The notes under the pieces were generated by a model. It worked only from the letters and a program-made list of their open reading frames with translations, was not told where the DNA came from and made no database searches. Both the position numbers and the translations under genes were made by a program. Source: Pseudomonadota bacterium (GTDB lineage: Bacteria; Myxococcota; Polyangia; Polyangiales; Polyangiaceae). Taken from it: DNA of 6,569 nucleotides. Position 1 is the stretch's first letter, and every line of letters begins with the position of its first letter. Below are positions 1-6,569 of this stretch, one piece after another. The stretch spans positions 1 to 6,569 of the forward strand of contig JAEZYO010001039.1 in the NCBI GenBank assembly GCA_023419055.1, written 5' to 3'.

Positions 1-323
1 TCGACTTCGCGCTCGAGGCGGAGCGCGAGCACGGCAAGAGCTCGGTCGAGGCGATCTACCAGGCGTGCCTGCTGCGCTTCCGGCCGATCATGATGACGAC
101 CTTCGCCGCGCTCTTCGGCGGGCTCCCGCTCGCGCTCGGCAGCGGCACGGGCTCGGAGCTCAGGCGCCCGCTCGGCATCGCGATCGTGGGCGGGCTCCTG
201 GTAAGCCAGATCCTCACGCTCTACACGACGCCGGTGATCTACGTCTTCTTCGATCGCCTGGCGCAGAAGCTCTCGCGCAAGCGCCGCGCAGAGGGCCCTG
301 AACCCGTCGTGGGCGCGACGTGA
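1..323 (+). CDS. mdtB: MdtB-type RND multidrug efflux transporter, C-terminal fragment
   Basis: Only the last 106 codons are present; the gene enters from the left edge, the first full codon is at base 3, and it stops with TGA at 321-323. The visible part starts with DFALEAERE, which in RND pumps directly follows the proton-relay KKNAIMMI helix, so that helix lies just outside the window. It continues through the signature [26 protein letters not shown] and the last membrane helix ending in [16 protein letters not shown], followed by a basic cytoplasmic tail. This closely resembles the end of E. coli MdtB as I remember it. In the family, MdtB pairs with MdtC in an inner-membrane heterotrimer (two MdtB, one MdtC) and is thought to carry most of the proton conduction. 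The stop overlaps the start of the next RND gene by 4 bases. MdtB rather than another RND paralogue is inferred mainly from its position before an MdtC-like gene. Confidence 0.92.
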   Translation, partial: DFALEAEREHGKSSVEAIYQACLLRFRPIMMTTFAALFGGLPLALGSGTGSELRRPLGIAIVGGLLVSQILTLYTTPVIYVFFDRLAQKLSRKRRAEGPEPVVGAT

Positions 324-3300
324 ACATCTCCGCGCCGTTCATCCGGCGCTCGGTGGCCACGGTGCTCCTGCTCGTGGCCATCACGCTCGCGGGCATCGTG
401 GCGTACCGCGCGCTCCCCGTCTCGGCGCTGCCGCAGGTGGATTTCCCCACGATTTCGGTCGCCGCGAGCCTGCCGGGGGCGAGCCCCGAGATCATGGCCT
501 CTTCGGTGGCGGCCCCGCTCGAGCGACAGCTCGGTCACATCGCGGGCATCACCGAGATGACCTCGGCGAGCTACCTCGAGACCACCAGCATCACCCTCCA
601 GTTCGATCTGGATCGAGACATCGACGGCGCGGCGCGGGACGTGCAGGCCGCCATCAACGCGGCCCGCGCCAACCTGCCGCCGGATCTGCCGCGCAACCCG
701 AGCTACCGCAAGGTGAACCCCGCGGAGGCACCGATCCTGATCCTCGGGCTTACCTCCGACACCCACGATCGGGGCAAGCTGTACGACGCCGCCTCGACCA
801 TCATTCAACAGCGGCTCTTGCAGGTGCAGGGGATCGGGCAAGTGATCGTGGGCGGGAGCTCGCTGCCGGCCGTGCGCGTGGACCTGAACCCGACCAAGCT
901 GCACGGCTTCGGGCTCGCGCTCGCCGACGTGCGCAGGATGCTCGCGAGCCAGAACGCGAACCTCGCCAAGGGGCAGCTCTCGGACGAGCGCACGACGACC
1001 GACATCCTCGCGAACGATCAGCTGCTCGCCGCGAAAGACTACCGCGATCTGGTCGTCAGCTACTCGAACGGCGCCGCCGTGCGGCTCTCGGACGTGGGCA
1101 GCGTCGAAGACTCGGTCGAGAACGTGCGCGCCGCCGGCTTCGTCAACGGCACGCCCGCCGTGATGCTCATTCTGTTCCGCCAGCCGGGCGCCAACATCAT
1201 CGAGACGGTCGAGCGCGTACGCGCGATCTTGCCCGAGCTCGACGCGACCATTCCAGCTGCCATGAACCTCGGCGTGGTGCTCGATCGCACCACCTCGATC
1301 CGCGCCTCGGTGAGCGAAGTCGAGCACACGCTCGTGATCGCGGTCGCGCTGGTGATTCTGGTGGTGTTCCTGTTCCTTCGGAACGGGCGCGCCACCTTCA
1401 TCCCGGCCGTCGTGGTCCCGGCCTCGCTGATCGGCACGTTCGGCGTGATGTACCTCTGCGATCTCAGCATCGACACGCTGTCTCTGATGGCGCTCACGAT
1501 CGCGACCGGGTTCGTGGTCGACGACGCGATCGTGGTGATCGAGAACGTGTCCCGCCACCTCGAGAAAGGGGCGTCGCCCGTGCGGGCCGCGCTGGAAGGC
1601 GCGCGCGAGGTCGGCTTCACGGTGCTCACCATCAGCCTCTCGCTGGTAGTCGTGTTCGCGCCCATCCTCTTGATGGGCGGCATCGTGGGGCGCCTGTTCC
1701 GCGAGTTCGCGATCGTGCTCTCGGTCGCGATCCTGGTCTCGCTCGCCATCTCGCTCACGGCGACGCCCATGATGTGCTCGCGGCTGCTCCGCCGTCGGAA
1801 GGCCGAAGAGCACGGCAAGCTCTACCGCGCGAGCGAGCGGCTGTTCGAGCGGCTGCTCGGCGGCTACGAGCGCTCACTCGCCTGGGTGCTGCGCCGCCGC
1901 CTCATCACGCTGTGCGTGCTCGGCGCGACCGTGGCGCTCAACGTCTACCTGTTCAACATCGTGCCGAAGGGGTTCTTCCCCCTTCAAGACAACGGCACCG
2001 TCTTCGGCCAGATTCGAGGCCCCGAGGACGCGTCTTTTTCGACCATGCAGGCCGCGTCGCAAAAGATCGTCCAGATAGCGCGCGAGGACCCCGCGGTGGA
2101 GAACGTGGTCGCCGTGACCGGCGGCACCGGCCCCGCCAACACGGGCTTCCTCTACCTCGCGCTCAAGCCGCTCGAGGTGCGAAAGCTCAGCGCGAGCGAA
2201 GTGATCGACCGGCTGCGGCCGAAGCTCGCGCGAGTGGAAGGCGCGCAGGCCTTCGTCCAGGCGGGGCAAGATCTCCGGGTCGGCGGGCGACAGAGCGGCG
2301 CTCAATACCAATACACGCTCCGCGCGGAGAGCCTCGACGACCTGAACGAGTGGGGCCCGCTCGCGCTCCAGAACCTGCGCAAGCTCCCCGGCTTCACCGA
2401 CGTGAACAGCGATCAGCAGAACAACGGGCTACAGGCGCAGCTGGTTTACGATCGTCCGACCGCGGCTCGTCTCGGCATTTCCACGAAGGACATCGACGAA
2501 GCGCTCTACGACGCCTTCGGCCAGCGTCAGGTGTCCACCATGTTCACGGCGCTGAACCAGTATCACGTCGTCATGGGGGTCGAGCCCCGCTTCTGGCAAG
2601 GCCCCCAGAACCTCGACCGTATCTACTTGAAGGCGACCGGAGGAGGAATGGTGCCGCTCTCGGCGGTGGCGCACTACGAGCCCGACACCGCGCCGATCGT
2701 GGTCGCGCATCAGGGCCAGTTTCCGTCGGTCACCTTCTCCTTCAACCTCGCGCAGGGCGTCGCCCTGAGCCAGGCCGTAGAGACCATCCGCGGGATGGAG
2801 CAACGGATCGGCCTCCCGGGCAGGATCCGGGGCAGCTATTCGGGCACGCTGCAGGCGTTTCAGGCCTCGGTCGCGAACATGCCGTGGCTCATCCTGGGCG
2901 CGCTCGCCGCGGTCTACATCGTGCTCGGCATCCTGTACGAGAGCACCATCCACCCCATCACCATCCTGTCCACGCTGCCGTCGGCGGGGGTGGGCGCGGT
3001 GCTCGCGCTCCTGCTCTTCGGCGCGGATCTCAGCGTCATCGCCTTGATCGGGATCCTGCTCTTGATCGGCATCGTGAAGAAGAACGCCATCATGATGATC
3101 GACTTTGCGCTCGCGGCCGAGCGCGACGAAGGCAAGAGCTCTTCGGAGTCGATCTATCAGGCGTGTGTGCTGCGCTTCCGGCCGATCTTGATGACCACGA
3201 TGGCGGCGCTGCTCGGCGCGCTGCCGCTCGTCATCAGCACCGGTCCGGGCTCCGAGCTCCGGCGACCGCTCGGCATCACCATCGTCGGAGGGCTCATCGT

Positions 3301-3430
3301 GAGTCAGCTCTTGACGCTCTACACCACGCCGGTGGTTTACCTCTACCTCGACCGCTTCCGGCTCTGGGTGCTGCAACAGCGCCGGCGCTTCTCTTCGCGC
3401 GACCTCGAGCTCGAGGAGGCGAAGCCGTGA
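320..3430 (+). CDS. mdtC: MdtC-type RND multidrug efflux transporter, complete
   Basis: A 1036-residue inner-membrane proton/drug antiporter of the AcrB/HAE-1 superfamily, the usual length. The GTG start is chosen because [17 protein letters not shown] aligns with the N terminus of E. coli MdtC; no good Shine-Dalgarno is seen, which fits coupling to the upstream stop. Twelve helices can be placed: TM1 about 12-31, TM2-TM6 about 337-486, TM7 about 528-547, TM8-TM12 about 856-1010, with two large periplasmic porter/docking loops between TM1-TM2 and TM7-TM8. The proton relay is intact: D401 and D402 in [12 protein letters not shown] (TM4) and K921 in [13 protein letters not shown] (TM10). MdtC-like stretches include [43 protein letters not shown] (655-667) and NAFGQRQ-like [10 protein letters not shown]. 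In E. coli, MdtC is the likely substrate-binding member of the MdtBC heterotrimer. The gene overlaps both neighbours by 4 bases. It looks full and functional. The equivalent Pseudomonas name would be MuxC. Confidence 0.96.
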   Translation: MNISAPFIRRSVATVLLLVAITLAGIVAYRALPVSALPQVDFPTISVAASLPGASPEIMASSVAAPLERQLGHIAGITEMTSASYLETTSITLQFDLDRDIDGAARDVQAAINAARANLPPDLPRNPSYRKVNPAEAPILILGLTSDTHDRGKLYDAASTIIQQRLLQVQGIGQVIVGGSSLPAVRVDLNPTKLHGFGLALADVRRMLASQNANLAKGQLSDERTTTDILANDQLLAAKDYRDLVVSYSNGAAVRLSDVGSVEDSVENVRAAGFVNGTPAVMLILFRQPGANIIETVERVRAILPELDATIPAAMNLGVVLDRTTSIRASVSEVEHTLVIAVALVILVVFLFLRNGRATFIPAVVVPASLIGTFGVMYLCDLSIDTLSLMALTIATGFVVDDAIVVIENVSRHLEKGASPVRAALEGAREVGFTVLTISLSLVVVFAPILLMGGIVGRLFREFAIVLSVAILVSLAISLTATPMMCSRLLRRRKAEEHGKLYRASERLFERLLGGYERSLAWVLRRRLITLCVLGATVALNVYLFNIVPKGFFPLQDNGTVFGQIRGPEDASFSTMQAASQKIVQIAREDPAVENVVAVTGGTGPANTGFLYLALKPLEVRKLSASEVIDRLRPKLARVEGAQAFVQAGQDLRVGGRQSGAQYQYTLRAESLDDLNEWGPLALQNLRKLPGFTDVNSDQQNNGLQAQLVYDRPTAARLGISTKDIDEALYDAFGQRQVSTMFTALNQYHVVMGVEPRFWQGPQNLDRIYLKATGGGMVPLSAVAHYEPDTAPIVVAHQGQFPSVTFSFNLAQGVALSQAVETIRGMEQRIGLPGRIRGSYSGTLQAFQASVANMPWLILGALAAVYIVLGILYESTIHPITILSTLPSAGVGAVLALLLFGADLSVIALIGILLLIGIVKKNAIMMIDFALAAERDEGKSSSESIYQACVLRFRPILMTTMAALLGALPLVISTGPGSELRRPLGITIVGGLIVSQLLTLYTTPVVYLYLDRFRLWVLQQRRRFSSRDLELEEAKP
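3413..3419 (+). promoter_or_regulatory. Ribosome binding site of the outer-membrane factor gene
   Basis: GAGGAGG sits inside the last codons of the mdtC-like gene with 7 bases between it and the GTG at 3427. It is a strong Shine-Dalgarno at ideal spacing and decides the start of the next gene, whose reading frame is open far upstream (to about 1774) and so does not by itself fix a start. Confidence 0.8.
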
Positions 3431-4854
3431 ACGCGCGCAGCTGGCTCGCGCTCGTCACCTTGACCGGCTGCAGCCTGGCGCCGCGCTACGAGCGCCCGAA
3501 GGTCGCCGCTGCTCGAGCCTACAAGGAAGACGGCGCGTGGAAGCCCGCTCGACCGAGCGATCACCTGCTGCGCGGCAGCTGGTGGTCGGTCTTCGGCGAT
3601 CCCGAGCTCGACGCGCTCGTCACCACCGCGAACGGTGGCAATCAGTCGGTCGCCGCCGCGCGCGCGAACTTCAAGCTGGCCCGAGCGCTCCTGAAGCAGG
3701 CTCGCGCCGGCTATTTTCCCAGCGTCGGCGTCACCCCCTCGGTCACCCGCAGTCGCCAGCCGAGCTTCGACGCGAGCGGGGCGCGCACCGGCGTCACCTC
3801 GAACCACCTCGTCCTGCCGCTCGACGCGACGTGGGAGCCCGATCTCTGGGGCTCGGTGACGAGCTCGGTCGATTCCGCAAAGCACGACGCGGAAGCGAGC
3901 TTCGCGGAGCTCGAGAACGTGCGCCTCTCCGTGCGCGCAGAGGTCGCGTTCGACTATTTCCAGATCCGGGCGCTCGACGGGCTGAAGGAGATCCTCGACT
4001 CGACGGTAGTGGCGTACCGGGAGTCGCTCGAGCTCGCGCAGGCGCGCTTCGAGACCGGCCTCGCGTCGGATCAAGACGTCGCGCAGGCCGAGGCGCAGCT
4101 CCGTTCGACGGAGGCCCAGGCGAGCGACGTCGGGATCCAGCGCGCAGAGCTCGAGCACGCGCTCGCGGTCTTGATGGGCAAGGCGCCGTCCGAGTTCACG
4201 CTGCCGGCGCGCGCCCTCAGCGCGCGACCGGTGGCGGTTCCGCTCGGCGTGCCCTCCACGCTGCTCGAGCGGCGCCCCGACGTGGCGGCCGCGGAGCGCC
4301 GCGTCGCCGCCGCCAATGCAGAGATCGGGATAGCCCGTGCCGCCTACTTCCCTACGCTGACGCTGCGCGGAACCGCCGGTTACCAGAGCTCCTCCTTCGC
4401 CAACCTGCTCGAGTGGCCGAGCTTCTTCTGGTCGCTCGGGGCGAGCCTCGGGCAGACCCTCTTCGACGGCGGCCGGCGAGAGGGCCTCAGTGACCAAGCT
4501 TGGGCAGCGTACGAGGGCGCGGTGGCCAATTACCGACAGACGGTGCTCGTCGCCTTCCAGGAGGTGGAGGACAACCTGGTCGCGCTGCGCCTCTTGGAAG
4601 AGGAGCTCGAGGATCAGACCGCCGCGGTCGACGCGGCGAACCGCTACCTTGCGCTCGCCAACGACCGCTACGAGCTCGGGATCGACAGCTACCTCAACGT
4701 GGTGACGGCGCAGACCACCCTGCTCGGAAATCAGCGCGCGCTCGTGAACGTACGGCTCCGGCAGATGATGGGGAGCGTCGGGTTGATCAAGGCGCTCGGC
4801 GGTGGCTGGAACGTTTCGACGCTCGATCGCGCGACCTCCGACTCCGGGAAATAG
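3427..4854 (+). CDS. RND efflux outer-membrane factor lipoprotein (OprM/NodT type)
   Basis: A 475-residue outer-membrane channel of the TolC-like OEP superfamily, within the usual 450-490 range. The GTG start is supported by the GAGGAGG site 7 bases upstream and because it gives a short lipoprotein signal: R4, hydrophobic WLALVTLT, then lipobox L12-T13-G14-C15, so C15 would be the lipidated first residue. After it come SLAPRYERP, the typical CxxxPxYxRP-like opening, and GSWWSVFGDPELDALV (50-65), a hallmark of RND outer-membrane factors. Two OEP repeats follow, about 60-245 and 275-460. LLERRPDVAAAERRV (279-293) opens the second, and AYFPTLTLRG, LFDGGRR (345-351) and YELGIDSYLNVVTAQ are family motifs. 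Trimers form the outer-membrane beta barrel and periplasmic tunnel for the MdtBC pump encoded just upstream. The 4-base overlap with the preceding gene indicates coupling. Nearest known parallel by context is OpmB of MuxABC-OpmB; E. coli MdtABC instead borrows TolC. Confidence 0.95.
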   Translation: MNARSWLALVTLTGCSLAPRYERPKVAAARAYKEDGAWKPARPSDHLLRGSWWSVFGDPELDALVTTANGGNQSVAAARANFKLARALLKQARAGYFPSVGVTPSVTRSRQPSFDASGARTGVTSNHLVLPLDATWEPDLWGSVTSSVDSAKHDAEASFAELENVRLSVRAEVAFDYFQIRALDGLKEILDSTVVAYRESLELAQARFETGLASDQDVAQAEAQLRSTEAQASDVGIQRAELEHALAVLMGKAPSEFTLPARALSARPVAVPLGVPSTLLERRPDVAAAERRVAAANAEIGIARAAYFPTLTLRGTAGYQSSSFANLLEWPSFFWSLGASLGQTLFDGGRREGLSDQAWAAYEGAVANYRQTVLVAFQEVEDNLVALRLLEEELEDQTAAVDAANRYLALANDRYELGIDSYLNVVTAQTTLLGNQRALVNVRLRQMMGSVGLIKALGGGWNVSTLDRATSDSGK

Positions 4855-4926
4855 ACTCGGCACGACGTTTGCGATCGGACGCGATCGGAGTGGACGCCGC
4901 GACGAAGGGCGTGCGAAGAAGAACCG
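4855..4926 (+). other. 72-base gap between efflux operon and iron-protein gene
   Basis: This short non-coding stretch has no recognisable sigma70 -35/-10 pair and no stem followed by a T run that would make a classical terminator. It holds a tandem repeat (listed separately) and a purine-rich GAAGAAGAA at 4915-4923, 3 bases before the next ATG, which is a weak or poorly spaced ribosome site. Whether transcription reads through from the efflux genes or starts here cannot be decided from the sequence. Confidence 0.6.
4871..4889. repeat. Tandem 9-base direct repeat GCGATCGGA, also a small hairpin
   Basis: GCGATCGGA occurs at 4871-4879 and again at 4881-4889, so the copies are 10 bases apart, about one helical turn. 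Each contains the palindrome CGATCG (4872-4877 and 4882-4887), so the pair can also fold as a 6-bp stem with a 4-base GACG loop. It lies 37 bases before the next ATG. It could be an operator, a weak RNA hairpin, or chance in GC-rich DNA where CGATCG is common (another copy lies at 4823-4828 inside the preceding gene). Confidence 0.5.
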
Positions 4927-6569
4927 ATGTCAGAGTCCGAGCCCGAGATCATCGTCCAGCACCGGGAAAACCTGCTCGACCTGCTCTCGGAAGCGGCCGA
5001 GATCGAGCACAACCTGATGTGCTGCTACCTGTACGCGGCGTTCAGCCTGAAGGGTGAAGCCGACGGGCTCGGCCCCGACGAGGCGCGGCGCGTCGCCGGT
5101 TGGAAACGGCAGGTCATGACGGTCGCCCTCGACGAGATGACCCACCTCGCCCTGGTCGCGAACCTGATGAGCTCGCTCGGCGCGACGCCTCACTTCGGCC
5201 GGCCCAATTTCCCGATCAGCCCCGGCTATCACCCGGCGGGCGTCGTGGTGGCGCTCGCCCCGTTCGAGCTCCCGGTGCTCGACCATTTCATCTACCTCGA
5301 GCGTCCCGAAGGCGTGGAGCTGCCGGACGGCGCGGGCTTCGAGCAGCCTTTCCGCTATCAGCGCAGCACGCGCGCCGATCGCTTGATGTCGACCTCCCAG
5401 GACTATTCGACGGTCGGCCACCTCTACCGAGGGATCCGCAACGGCCTCGAGTCCCTCTCCGATCGACTCGGGGAGCGCGCGCTCTTCCTCGGTAACCCGT
5501 GCTCACAAGTGGGCAGCGACCTCGTGTCTCTCCCCGGCATCGCCGAAGTGAAGGACTTGAAGTCCGCGCTCGCCGCCGTCGACACCATCGTGCACCAGGG
5601 CGAGGGGTCGCCCACGAGCCCCGACGACTGTCACTACAAGCGCTTCCTCTCGGTGCGCGAGGAGTACGTGGCCTTGCTCGCGGAGCGCCCCGACTTCGCC
5701 CCCGCCCGCCCGGTCGCGCGCAACCCGGTGATGCGCCACCCCTTCGACACGCGCGGCCGCGTCTGGATCAACGAGCCCGAGTCGGCGCGCGTGCTCGATC
5801 TCGCGAACGCCGTCTACACCTTCATGCTCCGGCTCCTGGTCGAAGCGTTCGGCAGCGACGCGCACAGCGCGAGCGAACGCAAGGTCTTGCTCGACTCGGG
5901 GATCGAGCTGATGCGCCTGATGACGCTCGTCTGCGAAGAGCTGACGCGCATGCCGGCGAACCCCGAGTATCCGGGCGTGAACGCGGGCATCAGCTTCGCG
6001 ATGCTGCGCGCGTCCGTCACGCCGTTCGGGCGCCTGGGAGTGTGGAAGGTGCTGTCCCAGCGCTGTTTCGAGCTCAGCCGCGGCGCCTCGCGCCTCGCCC
6101 CGGTGCAGCCGAAGCTGTTCAACACCGCGTGCGAGCGCCTGCACGGCATGGCGACCCGCTTCGCCACGCTGGACCGCTCGCACTCGCCCAAGAGCTCGGG
6201 GAGCCAACACTCCGTACCGGCGCCGGCGCCTGTCGCGACGCCTGCTACAGCGCCCGCAACGGCGCCCGCGATCGAAGAGGTGCGCGGCAAGAACCTGCTG
6301 GTGAAGTACGAGGGCAAGCGCTGCATTCACGCGCGTCACTGCGTGCTCGGCCAACCCAACGTGTTCCTCGCCAACGTGCAGGGCCCCTGGATCAAGCCGG
6401 ACGACGCGACCAGCACCGAGGGGCTCGTCGCGACCGCGCATCAATGCGTGTCCGGCGCCATCACCTACGAGCGCCTCGACGGTGGGCCCGAGGAGCCGGC
6501 TCCGCTCGTCAACGTATTGAGAGTGCGAGAGAACGGCCCGCTCGCGCTCCACGCCGATCATGATATCGC
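4927..6569 (+). CDS. Ferritin-like (VioB-type) diiron protein fused to a YjdI-type 4Fe-4S domain and probable CDGSH domain, 3' truncated
   Basis: An uninterrupted frame of 547 codons runs off the right edge. ATG 4927 is the first possible start after the in-frame TAG at 4852-4854; no signal peptide, so probably cytoplasmic. Residues about 12-260 resemble the ferritin-like domain of VioB and related proteins. Helix A has EIEHNLMCCYLYAAF (E27), helix B DEMTHLALVANLM (E70xxH73), and later HQGEG (E226) and CHYKRF (H236); these are likely diiron ligands. Residues about 290-410 form the second helical half (VYTFMLRLLVEAF, ELMRLMTLVCEELTRMP). A Pro/Ala linker spans about 413-449. Residues 457-517 match the divergent 4Fe-4S mono-cluster family (E. 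coli YjdI): C466-I-H-x3-C472, PWIKPDDA, then C507-V-S-G-A. Residues 528-547, ending NGPLALHAD, look like the first strand of a CDGSH domain, whose cluster ligands would lie beyond the window. The reaction is unknown; VioB-type relatives include oxidative dimerisation enzymes in violacein and staurosporine-type pathways, but no such pathway is visible here. Stand-alone redox, oxygenase or iron-handling roles remain possible. Confidence 0.85.
   Translation, partial: MSESEPEIIVQHRENLLDLLSEAAEIEHNLMCCYLYAAFSLKGEADGLGPDEARRVAGWKRQVMTVALDEMTHLALVANLMSSLGATPHFGRPNFPISPGYHPAGVVVALAPFELPVLDHFIYLERPEGVELPDGAGFEQPFRYQRSTRADRLMSTSQDYSTVGHLYRGIRNGLESLSDRLGERALFLGNPCSQVGSDLVSLPGIAEVKDLKSALAAVDTIVHQGEGSPTSPDDCHYKRFLSVREEYVALLAERPDFAPARPVARNPVMRHPFDTRGRVWINEPESARVLDLANAVYTFMLRLLVEAFGSDAHSASERKVLLDSGIELMRLMTLVCEELTRMPANPEYPGVNAGISFAMLRASVTPFGRLGVWKVLSQRCFELSRGASRLAPVQPKLFNTACERLHGMATRFATLDRSHSPKSSGSQHSVPAPAPVATPATAPATAPAIEEVRGKNLLVKYEGKRCIHARHCVLGQPNVFLANVQGPWIKPDDATSTEGLVATAHQCVSGAITYERLDGGPEEPAPLVNVLRVRENGPLALHADHDI

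Noticed and set aside
239..1813. Long minus-strand open frame of 524 codons opposite the mdtC-like gene
   Set aside because: Its product is dominated by His, Arg, Asp and Glu with no domain pattern, the usual antisense shadow of a GC-rich gene; the plus-strand frame is a clear RND pump.
1774..3426. Extension of the outer-membrane factor frame upstream to an ATG at 1774, giving a 1026-residue product
   Set aside because: The added part is an Arg/Ala/His-rich out-of-frame reading of the mdtC-like gene; the strong ribosome site and lipoprotein signal fix the start at 3427.
3343..4863. Long minus-strand open frame of 506 codons opposite the outer-membrane factor gene
   Set aside because: Arg/Glu-rich low-complexity translation without recognisable motifs; the plus strand encodes a full outer-membrane factor with lipobox and both OEP repeats.
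4872..4887. Rho-independent terminator after the efflux operon
   Set aside because: The CGATCG stem is only 6 bp and is not followed by a T run, so it does not qualify as an intrinsic terminator.
5499..6563. Plus-strand 354-codon frame and a minus-strand 352-codon frame over 5503-6561
   Set aside because: Both are shadows of the ferritin-like/iron-sulfur gene, which stays open in its own frame to the window edge and carries clear domain motifs; the shadows are Arg-rich and motif-free.
4927..6569. Identification of the fourth gene as violacein VioB itself
   Set aside because: VioB is about 1000 residues with a different domain arrangement, and no other violacein or indolocarbazole genes are visible; only the ferritin-like fold is shared.

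Overview
The window reads as one plus-strand block from a high-GC Gram-negative bacterium. Third codon positions are almost always G or C. A tripartite RND efflux system with an outer-membrane lipoprotein implies two membranes. The style of the ferritin-like protein and the codon use suggest a myxobacterium-like (Myxococcota/Polyangia) or other high-GC proteobacterial source. That placement is inference from composition and protein character, not from a marker gene.

Layout. Bases 1-323 hold the C-terminal end of an MdtB-type RND transporter, cut by the left edge. Bases 320-3430 hold a complete MdtC-type RND transporter (1036 aa). Bases 3427-4854 hold a complete outer-membrane factor lipoprotein of the OprM/NodT type (475 aa). 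These three genes overlap stop-to-start by 4 bases at both junctions (GTGA) and form one translationally coupled operon. The order (inner-membrane pump B, pump C, outer-membrane channel) matches MdtBC plus a dedicated channel, as in the Pseudomonas MuxABC-OpmB arrangement. The periplasmic adaptor (MdtA/MuxA type) would be expected upstream, outside the window.

After a 72-base gap, 4855-4926, which carries a tandem 9-base repeat, a fourth plus-strand gene starts at 4927 and runs off the right edge. It encodes at least 547 residues. It starts with a ferritin-like diiron domain of the VioB-associated family and continues through a Pro/Ala linker to a divergent 4Fe-4S mono-cluster domain (YjdI type). 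It then reaches what looks like the first strand of a CDGSH iron-sulfur domain when the window ends. This multi-iron-centre fusion is the least ordinary item here.

How they work together: MdtB and MdtC would form a proton-driven heterotrimer in the inner membrane, joined by the missing adaptor to the outer-membrane channel, to export drug-like or bile-salt-like molecules. The iron protein may be an independent redox or oxygen-chemistry enzyme that happens to lie downstream; nothing in the sequence ties it functionally to efflux. No RNA genes, mobile elements or CRISPR arrays were seen.
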